Assembly (NCBI GenBank): GCA_944324045.1
Contig: CALUUT010000006.1
Span: forward strand, 22,759-86,758
Direction of reading: 5' to 3'
Source of the DNA: an uncultured Desulfovibrionaceae bacterium
GTDB lineage: Bacteria > Desulfobacterota > Desulfovibrionia > Desulfovibrionales > Desulfovibrionaceae
DNA: 64,000 bases
Within the stretch, counting starts at the first letter, position 1, and each line of letters begins with the position of its first letter. The notes below the pieces were generated by a model. The model worked only from the letters and a program-made list of their open reading frames with translations. It did no database searches and had not been told where the DNA came from. Shown piece after piece: positions 18,921-28,271 of this stretch. The position numbers and the translations under genes are program-made.

Positions 18921-19370
18921 ATGTATTTTAGAGGCCGAACTCTGCGCGCTTTGGATGCCAAATCACGCCTTATGCTGACGCCGGATTTTCGCGAGATTTT
19001 GCTTGCTGAAAATCCAACGGGAACGTTTGTGCTGACGACCAGGGACCATGGCCTTGTGGGATATCCCATGTCCATGTGGAGTGAACTGGAAAGCGCATTC
19101 GCCTCTTTAAAAAATCCCTCAAGAGAAGTGCGTGATTTTATGCGTCTTTTCATCGGGGGCGCGGAAGAAGTCACACCTGATGCGCAGGGCCGGATTCTTC
19201 TGTCGCGCGGGCACATTGCCTATGCGGGAATAGAACGAGAGGTCTGGCTTGTCGGCATGGTATCCAAATTTGAAATATGGAGCCCGGAGCGGCTTGAAAA
19301 TCTTATATCTGCGGACTTTTCCGACATATCGGAACGACTGATTGAGTGCGGCGTGGATATCGCCCTGTAA
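18921..19370 (+). CDS. mraZ: Transcriptional regulator MraZ
   Basis: MraZ is a ring-shaped DNA-binding protein that represses the dcw cluster. The 149-residue product has two AbrB-like halves. The first is FRGRTLRALDAKSRLMLTPDFRE, with the DXK-R-x-x-P type core. The second contains EEVTPDAQGRILLSRGHIAYAGI. The family pattern D-x-(K/Q)-G/S-R is visible in both (DAKSR, DAQGR). ATG 18921 follows the operator repeats with only a poor ribosome site, so bound MraZ could also hinder initiation. It is the first gene of the cluster, 21 bases before rsmH. Confidence 0.95.
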   Translation: MYFRGRTLRALDAKSRLMLTPDFREILLAENPTGTFVLTTRDHGLVGYPMSMWSELESAFASLKNPSREVRDFMRLFIGGAEEVTPDAQGRILLSRGHIAYAGIEREVWLVGMVSKFEIWSPERLENLISADFSDISERLIECGVDIAL

Positions 19371-19391
19371 CTATCTGGAATTTATTAAATA

Positions 19392-20348
19392 ATGGCAGAA
19401 AGTCATAAGCAGGGAATGCATATTCCGGTTCTTCTTCCAAAAGTCGTGGAATTTCTTTCCCCAAGGGAAGGCGGCTGGTATCTTGACGGCACGCTGGGGC
19501 TTGGCGGTCACAGCGAGGCGATTCTTGAAGCTGTCGGAGGCAAGGCCCATCTTATGGGATTGGATCGCGACGCGAAAGCCCTTGCACTCGCCGCGAAACG
19601 TCTGGCCCGCTTTGGAAACGGCGTGCGCGTGGAGCATTCCAGATACAGCGGGTTCGCTTCTGCGCTTGACGCGCATGGCTGGCCCCTTCTGGATGGGGCG
19701 CTTATTGATATAGGCGTCTCTTCCATGCAGATAGACACCCCTGAAAGGGGGTTCAGTTTTGCGCATGACGGACCGCTTGACATGCGCATGGACCCCGGGG
19801 GGGGAGAAGCGCCGGCCTCAGTCATTGTCAACCGCGGCTCTTTTGAAACGTTAAAACATATTATCGCTGAGTTTGGCGAAGAGCCGCTGGCGGGGAAAAT
19901 TGCGCGCGCCATAATAGAGGCAAGAGCAAAAGCTCCAATTGAAACGACTCTGGAACTTGCGGCCGTTGTTGCGCATGCTTATCCCGCGAAATGGCGGGCC
20001 GCGGCGCGCAATCATCCGGCGACGCGCACGTTTCAGGCGTTGCGCATCGCTGTAAACAGGGAGCTTGAGGAACTGAAATATTTTCTTGGCGCAATTGCGG
20101 ACCGTCTCAAGCCGGGCGCGCGAGTGGCGGTGATTACGTTTCACTCTCTGGAGGACCGCATTGTAAAAAACGCGTTTCGTGAGGCGGCCGCCGCCTGCGT
20201 CTGTCCGCCCCATATTCCGGTGTGCGCGTGCGGGCACAAGCAGACGCTGAAGATTATAACCCGAAAACCAATTGCGCCGTCATTGGAAGAAATACGTGCA
20301 AACCCCCGCGCCGCTTCGGCAAAACTGCGCGTGGCGGAGCGCGTCTGA
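19392..20348 (+). CDS. rsmH: 16S rRNA (cytosine-1402-N4) methyltransferase
   Basis: RsmH methylates N4 of C1402 in the P site of 16S rRNA. The 318-residue protein begins near HIPVLLPKVVEFLSPREGG, then DGTLGLGGHSEAIL (SAM loop), GLDRDAKALALA, LIDIGVSSMQID, RGFSFAHDGPLDMRMDP and NHPATRTFQALRIAVN, all diagnostic. The C terminus has VITFHSLEDRIVKN and a pair of cysteine clusters (CVCPPHIPVCACG) before the family tail. ATG 19392 has a weak ribosome site; an alternative ATG at 19416 follows GCAGGGA. Second gene of the dcw cluster. Confidence 0.97.
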   Translation: MAESHKQGMHIPVLLPKVVEFLSPREGGWYLDGTLGLGGHSEAILEAVGGKAHLMGLDRDAKALALAAKRLARFGNGVRVEHSRYSGFASALDAHGWPLLDGALIDIGVSSMQIDTPERGFSFAHDGPLDMRMDPGGGEAPASVIVNRGSFETLKHIIAEFGEEPLAGKIARAIIEARAKAPIETTLELAAVVAHAYPAKWRAAARNHPATRTFQALRIAVNRELEELKYFLGAIADRLKPGARVAVITFHSLEDRIVKNAFREAAAACVCPPHIPVCACGHKQTLKIITRKPIAPSLEEIRANPRAASAKLRVAERV

Positions 20349-20360
20349 CAGGAAATCGCT

Positions 20361-20675
20361 ATGGCTTTGCGATATGGTTCATCCTTGCCGGCGTCATCTG
20401 CAGGGCGTTCAGGCAGAGCATGCATCGTCGTGCTGGTGCTTTCCGTGCTTTGCAATATTGTGCTTGGGCTTGGACTTGTATGGAGCAATATTGAACAGGT
20501 CGATATCGCATACCGTTTGAAAAAGTTGCAGGACTCTCTGGCGGAGCGCCAGACGCATTTTCGGAAGCTGGGGCTTGAGCGCGACAATCTTTTGTCCCCA
20601 TACCGTTTGAATAAAAAAGCGGAAGAGCTGGGAATGCGTCCCGCAAGCGCGGCCCAGATACGGCGGCTTGAATGA
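20361..20675 (+). CDS. ftsL: Cell division protein FtsL-like
   Basis: This 104-residue protein has the build of FtsL: a short cytoplasmic N terminus, one membrane helix (CIVVLVLSVLCNIVLGLGLVW, about residues 20-40), and a periplasmic coiled coil with EQVDIAYRLKKLQDSLAE. Sequence identity in FtsL is always low, so the call rests on size, topology and its place between rsmH and ftsI. FtsL joins FtsB and FtsQ to activate septal peptidoglycan synthesis by FtsW-FtsI. AGGAAA precedes the ATG, 12 bases after rsmH. Confidence 0.85.
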   Translation: MALRYGSSLPASSAGRSGRACIVVLVLSVLCNIVLGLGLVWSNIEQVDIAYRLKKLQDSLAERQTHFRKLGLERDNLLSPYRLNKKAEELGMRPASAAQIRRLE

Positions 20676-20768
20676 AACCGGGGAGCGGACGGCGAAGCGT
20701 TTGGTTTCTAAGCAATCCGGGAAACAGTTTTTTTAGATGTTTTGCTATGATGCTGTAAGGCGTGTGAG

Positions 20769-22835
20769 ATGCTTGAGCGTAAAAAAACGCGAAATACCCG
20801 CAACTACTCCAAAACCTCGCAGGGGAACTCCACAGATTGGAGCCGGGCGCGTCTTGTTTTTGTGGGGGCGCTGTTTGGATGCATCTGGCTGTTGCTCTGG
20901 GCAAGAGCCTGGTACATCCAGACCGTGCAATCCGACTGGCTGGCCGAGAATGCGGCAAGGCAGCAGCGGGCGACGGAGCTTCGCGTGGGGCGGCGTGGAG
21001 ATATTTTGGACCGGAACGGTCAGGTTCTGGCGCGAAGCGTGGAGGTGCGTTCGCTTTTTGCGCGCCCGCTTGAAATAAAAGATCAGCCTGAAGCGGCAAA
21101 GGTATTGCATGCCGTTCTCGGCGGAAATGAGGGACAGTGGCGCCGGATTGTTTCTTCCAAGCGAAAATTCGTATGGCTTTCGCGCAAAATCAGCGATGCG
21201 CAGGCGCAGGCCATAAAAGAAGCCATAGCTGAAAAGAAGATCAGAGGACTGTATCTCACCAAGGAATACAACAGGGTTTATCCGTTCAAGCAGCTTGCGG
21301 GGCAGTTGCTGGGCTTTGTCGGCCTGGACGACAAAGGGCTTGAGGGGCTTGAAAAGGCTTTTGACGACTATATGACCGGCTCAAGCGGCAAGGCGCTGAT
21401 TCAGCGCGACGCCGCGGGGCGCAGACTGTACCTTGAAGGAATTCCCGACGCCGATCTTGAAGGCCGTGACCTGCATCTGACCATTGACGCCAACATTCAG
21501 TATTTTGCGGAAGAATCGCTTGCAAAGGCCATATCGCAATATGGCGCCAAATGGGGCGGTTGTCTGGTTGTGGATGTGCCCACAGGGGATATTCTTGCAT
21601 GGGCGGAAGTGCCGTTTTTCAATCCCAATGCATACCGGGAGTATAAGCCTGCGGCATGGCGCAGCCGTCTGGCTCTTGACGCCATGGAGCAGGGCTCGAC
21701 CATAAAGCCGTTTGTGGTGGCGGCGGCTTTGACGGAAGGCCGGGCCAAGCCCGACAGTCTGTATTACTGCGAGAAAGGCAAATGGAAATTTAAAGATGTG
21801 ATTATCCGGGATACCTCCCCCTACGAATGGCTGACCGTCAACAAGATCATCAGGTATTCAAGCAACATTGGCGCGGCCAAAATCGGGCTTGATCTGGGAG
21901 TGTCCAAACTGCACAGCTATCTGACGCGTTTGGGGTTCGGGGCGCGCACGTCGCTTCCGTTGCTTGGGGAAAGCAAAGGCATTCTGCGCGAGCCGGGTCA
22001 GTGGACCGAGGTGGACCTTGCGGCGGCTTCATTCGGGCAGAGTTTCGCGGCGACAGGCGTACAGATGGCGCAGGCCTATCTGGCGCTTGCGTCAGGCGGG
22101 GTCATGCGTCCTCTCAGGCTTGTGCGCGACGCTGATGCGCAATTTGTAGACCATCAGGAGCGCGAATCCGGCGGATTTGGGCCGCAAATCGCGCAGGCGG
22201 CCGAAGCGCCGCGTATTTTTCCCGAAGAAGTGGCGCATCAGATAGCGCTCATGATGAGCGAGGTTGTGACCGATGGTTCCGGCAAGCGCGCCCGCATTGC
22301 TGGAGTGAGCGTATCCGGCAAGACCGGGACGGCGCAGAAGGCTGAGGGGGCAAGCTATGGAGAGGGCCGTATGGCGTCATTCGCCGGATTCATTCCAGCT
22401 GAAAATCCGCGTTACCTTATCCTGGTGTTAATTGATGAGCCGACGAAAAGCGTCTACGGGGGCGTGGTGGCCGCGCCAGTGTTCCGGTATGTGGGAACAC
22501 GGATTATGGCCTATCGCAACGAATTGCCCGCCCTTGGCTCAGAAATGTCCGGACAACCGGCCTCTGCTTCGGGCCTGAATGCGGCTTCATCAGGGGCTTT
22601 GCCTGTTGCGAAAAACAGCGCGCCGGCTGCCGGCGACGTGATTCCCGATGTCTGCGGGAAATCGGTGCGCAGCGCCATGGAGCTGTTTACTCAAAAAGGC
22701 GTTGTGCCGCAGGTGCGGGGCAATGGCCAGATTGTAGTGCGTCAAGAGCCGAAAGCAGGGACGCCGTGGAACGTGGCCGCGGGCAGCGATGGGAAAAATG
22801 CAGAGTTCACTTTGTGGCTTGGGGAGCAGTCCTGA
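20769..22835 (+). CDS. ftsI: Septal peptidoglycan transpeptidase FtsI (PBP3) with PASTA domain
   Basis: FtsI cross-links septal peptidoglycan together with FtsW. The 688-residue protein has a short cytoplasmic tail, one membrane helix (about 29-48) and a PBP dimerisation domain opening with GRRGDILDRNGQVLA (74-88). The transpeptidase domain has S310-TIK, SSN (364-366) and KTG (518-520). A C-terminal PASTA domain (about 623-685, VIPDVCGKSVRSAMELF) follows a low-complexity Ser/Ala linker. PASTA is common in Gram-positive homologues and also occurs in this bacterial group. A possible extended -10 box (TGCTATGAT, near 20746) lies in the 93-base gap after ftsL. The stop overlaps the murE start (TGATG). 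Confidence 0.97.
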   Translation: MLERKKTRNTRNYSKTSQGNSTDWSRARLVFVGALFGCIWLLLWARAWYIQTVQSDWLAENAARQQRATELRVGRRGDILDRNGQVLARSVEVRSLFARPLEIKDQPEAAKVLHAVLGGNEGQWRRIVSSKRKFVWLSRKISDAQAQAIKEAIAEKKIRGLYLTKEYNRVYPFKQLAGQLLGFVGLDDKGLEGLEKAFDDYMTGSSGKALIQRDAAGRRLYLEGIPDADLEGRDLHLTIDANIQYFAEESLAKAISQYGAKWGGCLVVDVPTGDILAWAEVPFFNPNAYREYKPAAWRSRLALDAMEQGSTIKPFVVAAALTEGRAKPDSLYYCEKGKWKFKDVIIRDTSPYEWLTVNKIIRYSSNIGAAKIGLDLGVSKLHSYLTRLGFGARTSLPLLGESKGILREPGQWTEVDLAAASFGQSFAATGVQMAQAYLALASGGVMRPLRLVRDADAQFVDHQERESGGFGPQIAQAAEAPRIFPEEVAHQIALMMSEVVTDGSGKRARIAGVSVSGKTGTAQKAEGASYGEGRMASFAGFIPAENPRYLILVLIDEPTKSVYGGVVAAPVFRYVGTRIMAYRNELPALGSEMSGQPASASGLNAASSGALPVAKNSAPAAGDVIPDVCGKSVRSAMELFTQKGVVPQVRGNGQIVVRQEPKAGTPWNVAAGSDGKNAEFTLWLGEQS

Positions 22836-24346
22836 TGAATTCCATAGCGATGTTGAAAGAAGAAGCGCGGGAAAAACGCGCGCGGGTATGCACACACTCC
22901 GGCAAAGTTGCGCCGGGAGATATTTTTGTTTCCATCCCTTCAGCCCGGAAAGAGACTTTTGACGAAGAAAGCGTCCGATATTGTCTGGATGCCCTGGAAA
23001 AAGGCGCTGGCTGGATTGTATGCGCGCCTTCAATTGCGGCAAGGCCGGAACTGCGCTCCGCGCTTTTGAAAAAAGGCGGGCGTTCCGCAGTGGCGGCCGT
23101 CGATTCGCCGGCAATTGCTCTTGGCGAATTGTGCTCCGCGCAGTTTGGAACGCAGACGTTGCCGTTTCCCCTGGTCGCCGTAACCGGAACCAACGGCAAG
23201 ACGACGATAACCTATCTTCTTGAATATTTCTGGCGGGAACAGGGACTGCGTACCGGTGTGATGGGAACGATAAGTTATCGGTGGCCTGGCCATTGCGAGG
23301 ATGCGCCGCTTACCACCCCGGACTGTCTTTGGCTGCATGAAATGCTAAGCCGGATGCGCGAGGCGCGGGTTGACGCGGCGGTTATGGAATGTTCATCGCA
23401 TGCCCTGGACCAGAATCGCGTGGCGGGCATTCCTTTTTCCGCGGCTTTGTTCACTAATCTGACGCAGGACCATCTTGATTACCACGGCGCCATGGAGGCG
23501 TATTACGCGGCCAAGGCAAAGCTCTTTTTCGAGCAGCCCCGAAAAGACAAAATTGCGGTGATCAATGCGGATGATCCATATGGACGCAAGCTTCTTGCGG
23601 CCATGGCAAACAAAGGAGAATGTCCTGTCGGGTATGGGCTTGATCCTGCGAATGCGGTTCCCGGAACCCGGCATCTTTATGGAACTGTTCTTTCATGCTC
23701 AACCAGGGGGCTGCATCTTGAAATGCGCTATGAAGGACGGACCTGGCAGATAGGTTCCCCGCTGGTGGGCGGCTTTAATGCCTTGAATCTCCTTGCTGTG
23801 CAGGCATATCTGCTGCAAAGCGGATTTACGTCGGAGCATATGGCGAGCCTTGAAGGCTTCCATGGCGTGCCCGGGCGTCTTGAGCGCGTGCGCAACGACA
23901 AGGGACTGGATGTCTTTGTGGATTATGCGCATACGCCGGACGCTTTGACAAAGACGCTGGCCGCTCTGCACGATGTGGGATTTTCGCGGGTTATCACGGT
24001 ATTTGGCTGCGGCGGAAACCGGGACAGGACCAAACGTCCGAAAATGGCTCGAGCCGCGGCTGCATTGTCCGCGGTGGTCGTATTGACTTCGGACAATCCG
24101 CGAAAAGAAGACCCCTTGGCCATTATGGCGGATGCGCTGCCGGGGTTTGAGGATGCGCCTTCGGGAGTGGATATCCTGCAAGAGGCGGATCGCAAAAAGG
24201 CCATAGCGCTTGGCGTTTCGCTTATGCGTCCGGGGGATGCGTTGGTCGTTGCGGGAAAGGGGCATGAATCCTATCAGATTATCGGGGAAACAAAGTATCC
24301 GTTCAGTGATCAGGATACTCTGCGGGAGATTTTGTCGTGCCGATGA
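22835..24346 (+). CDS. murE: UDP-MurNAc-tripeptide synthetase MurE
   Basis: MurE adds the third amino acid to UDP-MurNAc-L-Ala-D-Glu. The ATG at 22835 overlaps the ftsI stop by one base; this start gives 503 residues. Motifs: ATP loop VTGTNGKTT, ECSSHALDQNR, TNLTQDHLDYHG, the carbamylated-lysine segment YYAAKAKLFF, DYAHTPDAL and FGCGGNRDRTKRPKM. The substrate-selecting loop reads SDNPRKEDP. DNPR is the signature of enzymes that add meso-diaminopimelate, so the wall is DAP-type. Translationally coupled to ftsI and murF. Confidence 0.98.
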   Translation: MNSIAMLKEEAREKRARVCTHSGKVAPGDIFVSIPSARKETFDEESVRYCLDALEKGAGWIVCAPSIAARPELRSALLKKGGRSAVAAVDSPAIALGELCSAQFGTQTLPFPLVAVTGTNGKTTITYLLEYFWREQGLRTGVMGTISYRWPGHCEDAPLTTPDCLWLHEMLSRMREARVDAAVMECSSHALDQNRVAGIPFSAALFTNLTQDHLDYHGAMEAYYAAKAKLFFEQPRKDKIAVINADDPYGRKLLAAMANKGECPVGYGLDPANAVPGTRHLYGTVLSCSTRGLHLEMRYEGRTWQIGSPLVGGFNALNLLAVQAYLLQSGFTSEHMASLEGFHGVPGRLERVRNDKGLDVFVDYAHTPDALTKTLAALHDVGFSRVITVFGCGGNRDRTKRPKMARAAAALSAVVVLTSDNPRKEDPLAIMADALPGFEDAPSGVDILQEADRKKAIALGVSLMRPGDALVVAGKGHESYQIIGETKYPFSDQDTLREILSCR

Positions 24347-25782
24347 ACCTTATAGATGCGGCGGAGCTTATGCGGGCGCGGATCATACCGGAGGGCGTGG
24401 GAAACAGACTTGCCGTCAATGAGGTATGCATAGATTCGCGCAAGGTTCGCCCTGGATGTTTGTTTTTCTGCCTTGTAGGCGAGCGGGCCGACGGGCATGA
24501 TTTTGCGCGCAGCGCCGCTTGCGCGGGCGCTTTAGCCATTGTGGCCCAGAGGGAGCTTTCAGAGGTTGCGCGGCCGGATGGGGTCAAGGTTCCTGTGCTT
24601 TTGGTCAAAGACACGGGCAAGGCGCTGGGAGCGTTGGCTCGCGGCTATCGCGACAGGACAAAAGCAAAGGTTGTGGGCGTCACCGGCACGGCCGGTAAAA
24701 CAACGGTCAAGGAATGTCTGGCTCAGGTTTTGTCTAAAGTCGGGCCTACGTCCAAAAATTATCTGAATCACAATAATCAGATAGGGCTTCCCCTGTCCAT
24801 ACTGGCCGCTTCGGAGGATGATGCGTTCTGGGTCATGGAAGCCGGCATCAGCAAGCCCCACGATATGGATGAGCTGGGAGAAATTTTGCATCCGGATTTG
24901 GGCCTCATCCTTAATACAGGCCCTGGGCATACGGTCGGATTGGGCGACCTTGGAGTCGCGCATTACAAATCGCTGCTTCTTGCGCATCTGGCGGAAGGCG
25001 GCATCGGGCTCGTCAATGCCGATTATCCGGAACTGGTGCGCAATGCCCGCAAGCATGGCTCCAACATCGTCATGTTTTCGGGAAAGGGCCGGGATGCGAC
25101 GTATCGCGGCGGATATATCGGCGGCGTCGAAGTCAAGAGTTCTTCCAGCGGGGTCAGAGTGTCGGTGCGCAGTCGGTACCGGTTGTGGCTGGACGGGGAG
25201 CATCTGGAGGTCGAAGCGCCGTTGCACGGCGCGGCCGGGACGGAAAACGTCACGGCAATCGCCGCGGCCGCGCATATCCTTGGGCTTAGCAAGGCTCAGA
25301 TAGCTGAAGGGCTTGCCAATGTCGTTTTGCCGCCGCAGCGTTTTGCGTGCAGCGTGCATGGGCCATGGACCATCATTGACGACAGTTACAACGCCAACCC
25401 CCTTTCATGCGGACGCACGCTTGAGGCGGCAAGAGGGGTTGCCGCCGGCCGGCCTTTGGCCCTGGTCATGGGTGAGATGGGCGAACTGGGCGAGGATGCC
25501 GAGAAAGCCCATCGCGCCTTGGGAGAATGCATGGCCGAGAGCCGCGCGGGGGTCATTTTCTGGAAGGGCGGATATGTGGAAGCGGTGCGCGAAGGCTTGA
25601 AAATCTCGAATTGGAAAGGCGTCCTATACCCTGTGGGGTCTGCTGAGGAGTTTCTGGCGTTTTTCCGGGAAAGCGGTTTGACGAGCGGAGTCATCCTGTT
25701 CAAGGGGTCGCGTTTCAACCATATGGAGGATATGGTCAGGGCTTTTTCTTCTCAGATGGATGGAGCGACGGATGCTCTATAA
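24337..25782 (+). CDS. murF: UDP-MurNAc-pentapeptide synthetase MurF
   Basis: MurF attaches D-Ala-D-Ala to complete the soluble pentapeptide precursor. The 481-residue protein has [14 protein letters not shown] (ATP loop), [26 protein letters not shown], the Mur-ligase hinge [12 protein letters not shown] and [17 protein letters not shown] near the third domain. I choose GTG 24337 because GGGAGA ends 7-8 bases before it. An in-frame ATG at 24343 makes an ATGA overlap with murE but sits too far from the site. No D-Ala-D-Ala ligase gene follows in this cluster. Confidence 0.96.
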   Translation: MPMNLIDAAELMRARIIPEGVGNRLAVNEVCIDSRKVRPGCLFFCLVGERADGHDFARSAACAGALAIVAQRELSEVARPDGVKVPVLLVKDTGKALGALARGYRDRTKAKVVGVTGTAGKTTVKECLAQVLSKVGPTSKNYLNHNNQIGLPLSILAASEDDAFWVMEAGISKPHDMDELGEILHPDLGLILNTGPGHTVGLGDLGVAHYKSLLLAHLAEGGIGLVNADYPELVRNARKHGSNIVMFSGKGRDATYRGGYIGGVEVKSSSSGVRVSVRSRYRLWLDGEHLEVEAPLHGAAGTENVTAIAAAAHILGLSKAQIAEGLANVVLPPQRFACSVHGPWTIIDDSYNANPLSCGRTLEAARGVAAGRPLALVMGEMGELGEDAEKAHRALGECMAESRAGVIFWKGGYVEAVREGLKISNWKGVLYPVGSAEEFLAFFRESGLTSGVILFKGSRFNHMEDMVRAFSSQMDGATDAL

Positions 25783-26848
25783 CCTGTTGTATCCGCTCAG
25801 TTCGGAATACACCGTATTCAATGTGTTCCGGTACATTACGTTTCGTTCTGTGTGGGCATTGCTTACGGCGCTTACCGTGTCCATTGTGGTCGGCCCCTAT
25901 TTTATCACCTGGCTTAAGCGCATCAAGTTTGGCCAGTACATACTTGAGGATGTGAAATGCCATCAGAAAAAAGCCGGAACGCCCACGATGGGCGGTCTTC
26001 TGATCGCCTTTTCACTGACGCTCAGCGTCCTTTTGTGGGCGGATTTGCGCAGTCCCGCGTTGTGGATTACTCTTTTTGTTTTTCTTGGTTTTGGACTGGT
26101 GGGATTTTTAGATGATTATCTGAAGGTCAAACGGCACAACAACAAGGGGCTCACTCCTCGCGCGAAATTTTTTGGTCAGGTGTTGGTTGCGGTTGCGGCG
26201 ATGCTGCTGCTTATGCGTTTGCCCGCGTATTCAACATATTTGGCTTTGCCCTTTTTGAAGACGACGGGGCCTGATTTGGGATGGTTTTACATTCCATTGG
26301 CCATTATTGTTATGGTCGGCTCTTCTAATGGAGTCAATTTGACGGACGGACTTGACGGACTGGCTATTGGTCCGACCGTAGTCGCAGGGATTTGTTTTGC
26401 GATTTTCATTTATGTCGCGGGAAACGTGCGGATAGCCGCCTACCTGCAAATTCCTCATGTCCCCGGCATAGGCGAGGTCGCTGTGTTTTGCGGCGCGTTT
26501 GTCGGCGCGGGCCTTGGCTTTTTGTGGTACAACGCCTATCCGGCCCAGATGTTTATGGGCGATGTCGGCTCGTTGTCTCTGGGCGGAACGCTTGGGTTTC
26601 TCGCGGTGCTTTGCAAGCAGGAACTGATTCTTTTGATTGTGGGTGGGCTGTTTGTCGTGGAAACCCTTTCTGTGGTTTTGCAAGTGGGGTATTTCCGTTT
26701 TACAGGCGGCAAGCGCATTTTTCGTATGGCGCCGCTGCACCATCATTTTGAATTGAAAGGCGTTCCGGAATCAAAGATTATTATTCGTTTTTGGATCATG
26801 TCCGTATTGCTTGGCCTGGCGGCGCTGTCCGTGCTGAAATTGCGCTGA
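25772..26848 (+). CDS. mraY: Phospho-MurNAc-pentapeptide translocase MraY
   Basis: MraY transfers phospho-MurNAc-pentapeptide to undecaprenyl phosphate, making lipid I. ATG 25772 ([21 protein letters not shown]) lies after TGGAGCGACGG and within the end of murF; it gives the family length of 358 residues. About ten membrane helices are evident. Signatures: [13 protein letters not shown], the catalytic [27 protein letters not shown] with the magnesium aspartate, [14 protein letters not shown], and the HHH motif in [11 protein letters not shown]. Confidence 0.98.
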   Translation: MLYNLLYPLSSEYTVFNVFRYITFRSVWALLTALTVSIVVGPYFITWLKRIKFGQYILEDVKCHQKKAGTPTMGGLLIAFSLTLSVLLWADLRSPALWITLFVFLGFGLVGFLDDYLKVKRHNNKGLTPRAKFFGQVLVAVAAMLLLMRLPAYSTYLALPFLKTTGPDLGWFYIPLAIIVMVGSSNGVNLTDGLDGLAIGPTVVAGICFAIFIYVAGNVRIAAYLQIPHVPGIGEVAVFCGAFVGAGLGFLWYNAYPAQMFMGDVGSLSLGGTLGFLAVLCKQELILLIVGGLFVVETLSVVLQVGYFRFTGGKRIFRMAPLHHHFELKGVPESKIIIRFWIMSVLLGLAALSVLKLR

Positions 26849-26954
26849 CGGCAAAAAGACGTCTTTGGGGCCGGATATGGAGACAGACGGTGTTTGAATT
26901 GGCGAGGAGCGTTTTTAAAGCGAAACGCTTTGCAGACAAGGACGGGGTAAGGGT

Positions 26955-28271
26955 ATGACAAGTAAGGATGCGCCTCATTTTGGGCCGAAAGACGCCGTCG
27001 TCGTTGTCGGCGCGGGGCGTTCGGGCCGCGCCGCCGCGCGTTTGCTGTCGCGGTGCGGGGCGAGCGTGCGGCTTGTCGACCAGCGCGAGCCGGAGGCGCG
27101 CGTGCGCGATGCCGTCATACAGGAAGCCGGGAAATATGGTTGGACGCTTTTTTGGGGAGAGCACAAGCAGGAGCATTTTGACGGCGCAAGCGGCGTGGTC
27201 GTCAGTCCGGGAGTGCCGCTGAAGCGGATTGAGCAATATGCGTCTGCGGCGCGGGCGTTTGTAACCGGAGAACTGGAGCTTGCCGCGGCCTGGGTCGCCG
27301 AGCCGATTCTTGCCGTTACCGGAACCAGTGGAAAGACGACTACTGTCAGCGTGGCGGCGGCCATGCTTGAAGCTGCGGGAAAGAGGGTTTTTCTTGGCGG
27401 AAATATAGGGACGCCGCTTTCGGAATATGTGCTTGCCCGGGATGCGGGAGAATGTTCTCCGGCGGATGTGATTGTTTTGGAAACCTCCAGTTTTCAGCTG
27501 CAGACATGCCTTGCGTTTCACCCTCAGGTGGCCATGCTGCTTAATTTGTCGCCCAATCATCTTGATCACCATGAAAATATGGAAGAATACACGGCCGCCA
27601 AGTTTCGCATATTCGCCCGTCAAACTTCCGGCGACATTGCTGTTTTTCCCGAATGTCTGCGGGAAGAGGCGCAAAAGCGCGGCGTGAAAAGCGCGTTGCG
27701 GTTTTATGCGGACAGAGGGCGGTTTACGGATTTGAAACTTTTGGGGCGACACAACCGGCTGAATGTCGAGGCCGCATGGCAGGCCGTTGAGCCGTTTGGG
27801 GTCACGCTGGAGCAGGCGCGCAAGGCGGCCGCCTCGTTCGAGCCTTTGCCCAACAGGCTGGAACGGGTCGCGGAAAAAAAAGGCGTTCTTTTTGTTAATG
27901 ATTCCAAATGCACCACGGTTGAAGCGTTGCGTGTCGCATTGGAGAGTCTGATAGACGCGGGGCGTCCCATACTTTTGCTGGCCGGCGGCAAATTCAAGGG
28001 CGGCGATTTGTCCGTCTTGCGGCCCCTGCTCGTCAAAGGGACACGCGCGGTCGCGCTGTACGGGGGATGCCGCGAGGCGTTTGAGAAGGGATTTGCCGAA
28101 ACTGTGCCGGTCTCCTGGGATGTGGACATGGATGCCGCTTTGCGACGGGCCTTGAATATGGCGCATCCTGGGGATGTGGTTCTTTTGGCGCCGGCGGCGG
28201 CGAGTTTTGATCAGTATAAAAATTATGAAGAACGCGGCGAACATTTTCGCGATCTTGTGAGGCGGCTTTGA
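26955..28271 (+). CDS. murD: UDP-MurNAc-L-Ala:D-Glu ligase MurD
   Basis: MurD adds D-glutamate to UDP-MurNAc-L-alanine. The 438-residue protein has a Rossmann-like N domain (VVVVGAGRSGRAAARLLS), SPGVPL, AVTGTSGKTTTVS (ATP loop), GGNIGTPLSE, ETSSFQLQ, LNLSPNHLDHH, and the C-terminal NDSKCTTVEAL and LLAGGKFKGGDL. It is 106 bases after mraY, the widest gap inside this half of the cluster, and overlaps the ftsW start. AAGGGT lies before the ATG. Confidence 0.97.
   Translation: MTSKDAPHFGPKDAVVVVGAGRSGRAAARLLSRCGASVRLVDQREPEARVRDAVIQEAGKYGWTLFWGEHKQEHFDGASGVVVSPGVPLKRIEQYASAARAFVTGELELAAAWVAEPILAVTGTSGKTTTVSVAAAMLEAAGKRVFLGGNIGTPLSEYVLARDAGECSPADVIVLETSSFQLQTCLAFHPQVAMLLNLSPNHLDHHENMEEYTAAKFRIFARQTSGDIAVFPECLREEAQKRGVKSALRFYADRGRFTDLKLLGRHNRLNVEAAWQAVEPFGVTLEQARKAAASFEPLPNRLERVAEKKGVLFVNDSKCTTVEALRVALESLIDAGRPILLLAGGKFKGGDLSVLRPLLVKGTRAVALYGGCREAFEKGFAETVPVSWDVDMDAALRRALNMAHPGDVVLLAPAAASFDQYKNYEERGEHFRDLVRRL

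Noticed and set aside
26796..28244. A 482-codon open frame on the minus strand opposite murD
   Set aside because: Composition is Arg/His/Pro-rich as expected for an antisense shadow. murD is unmistakable on the plus strand.
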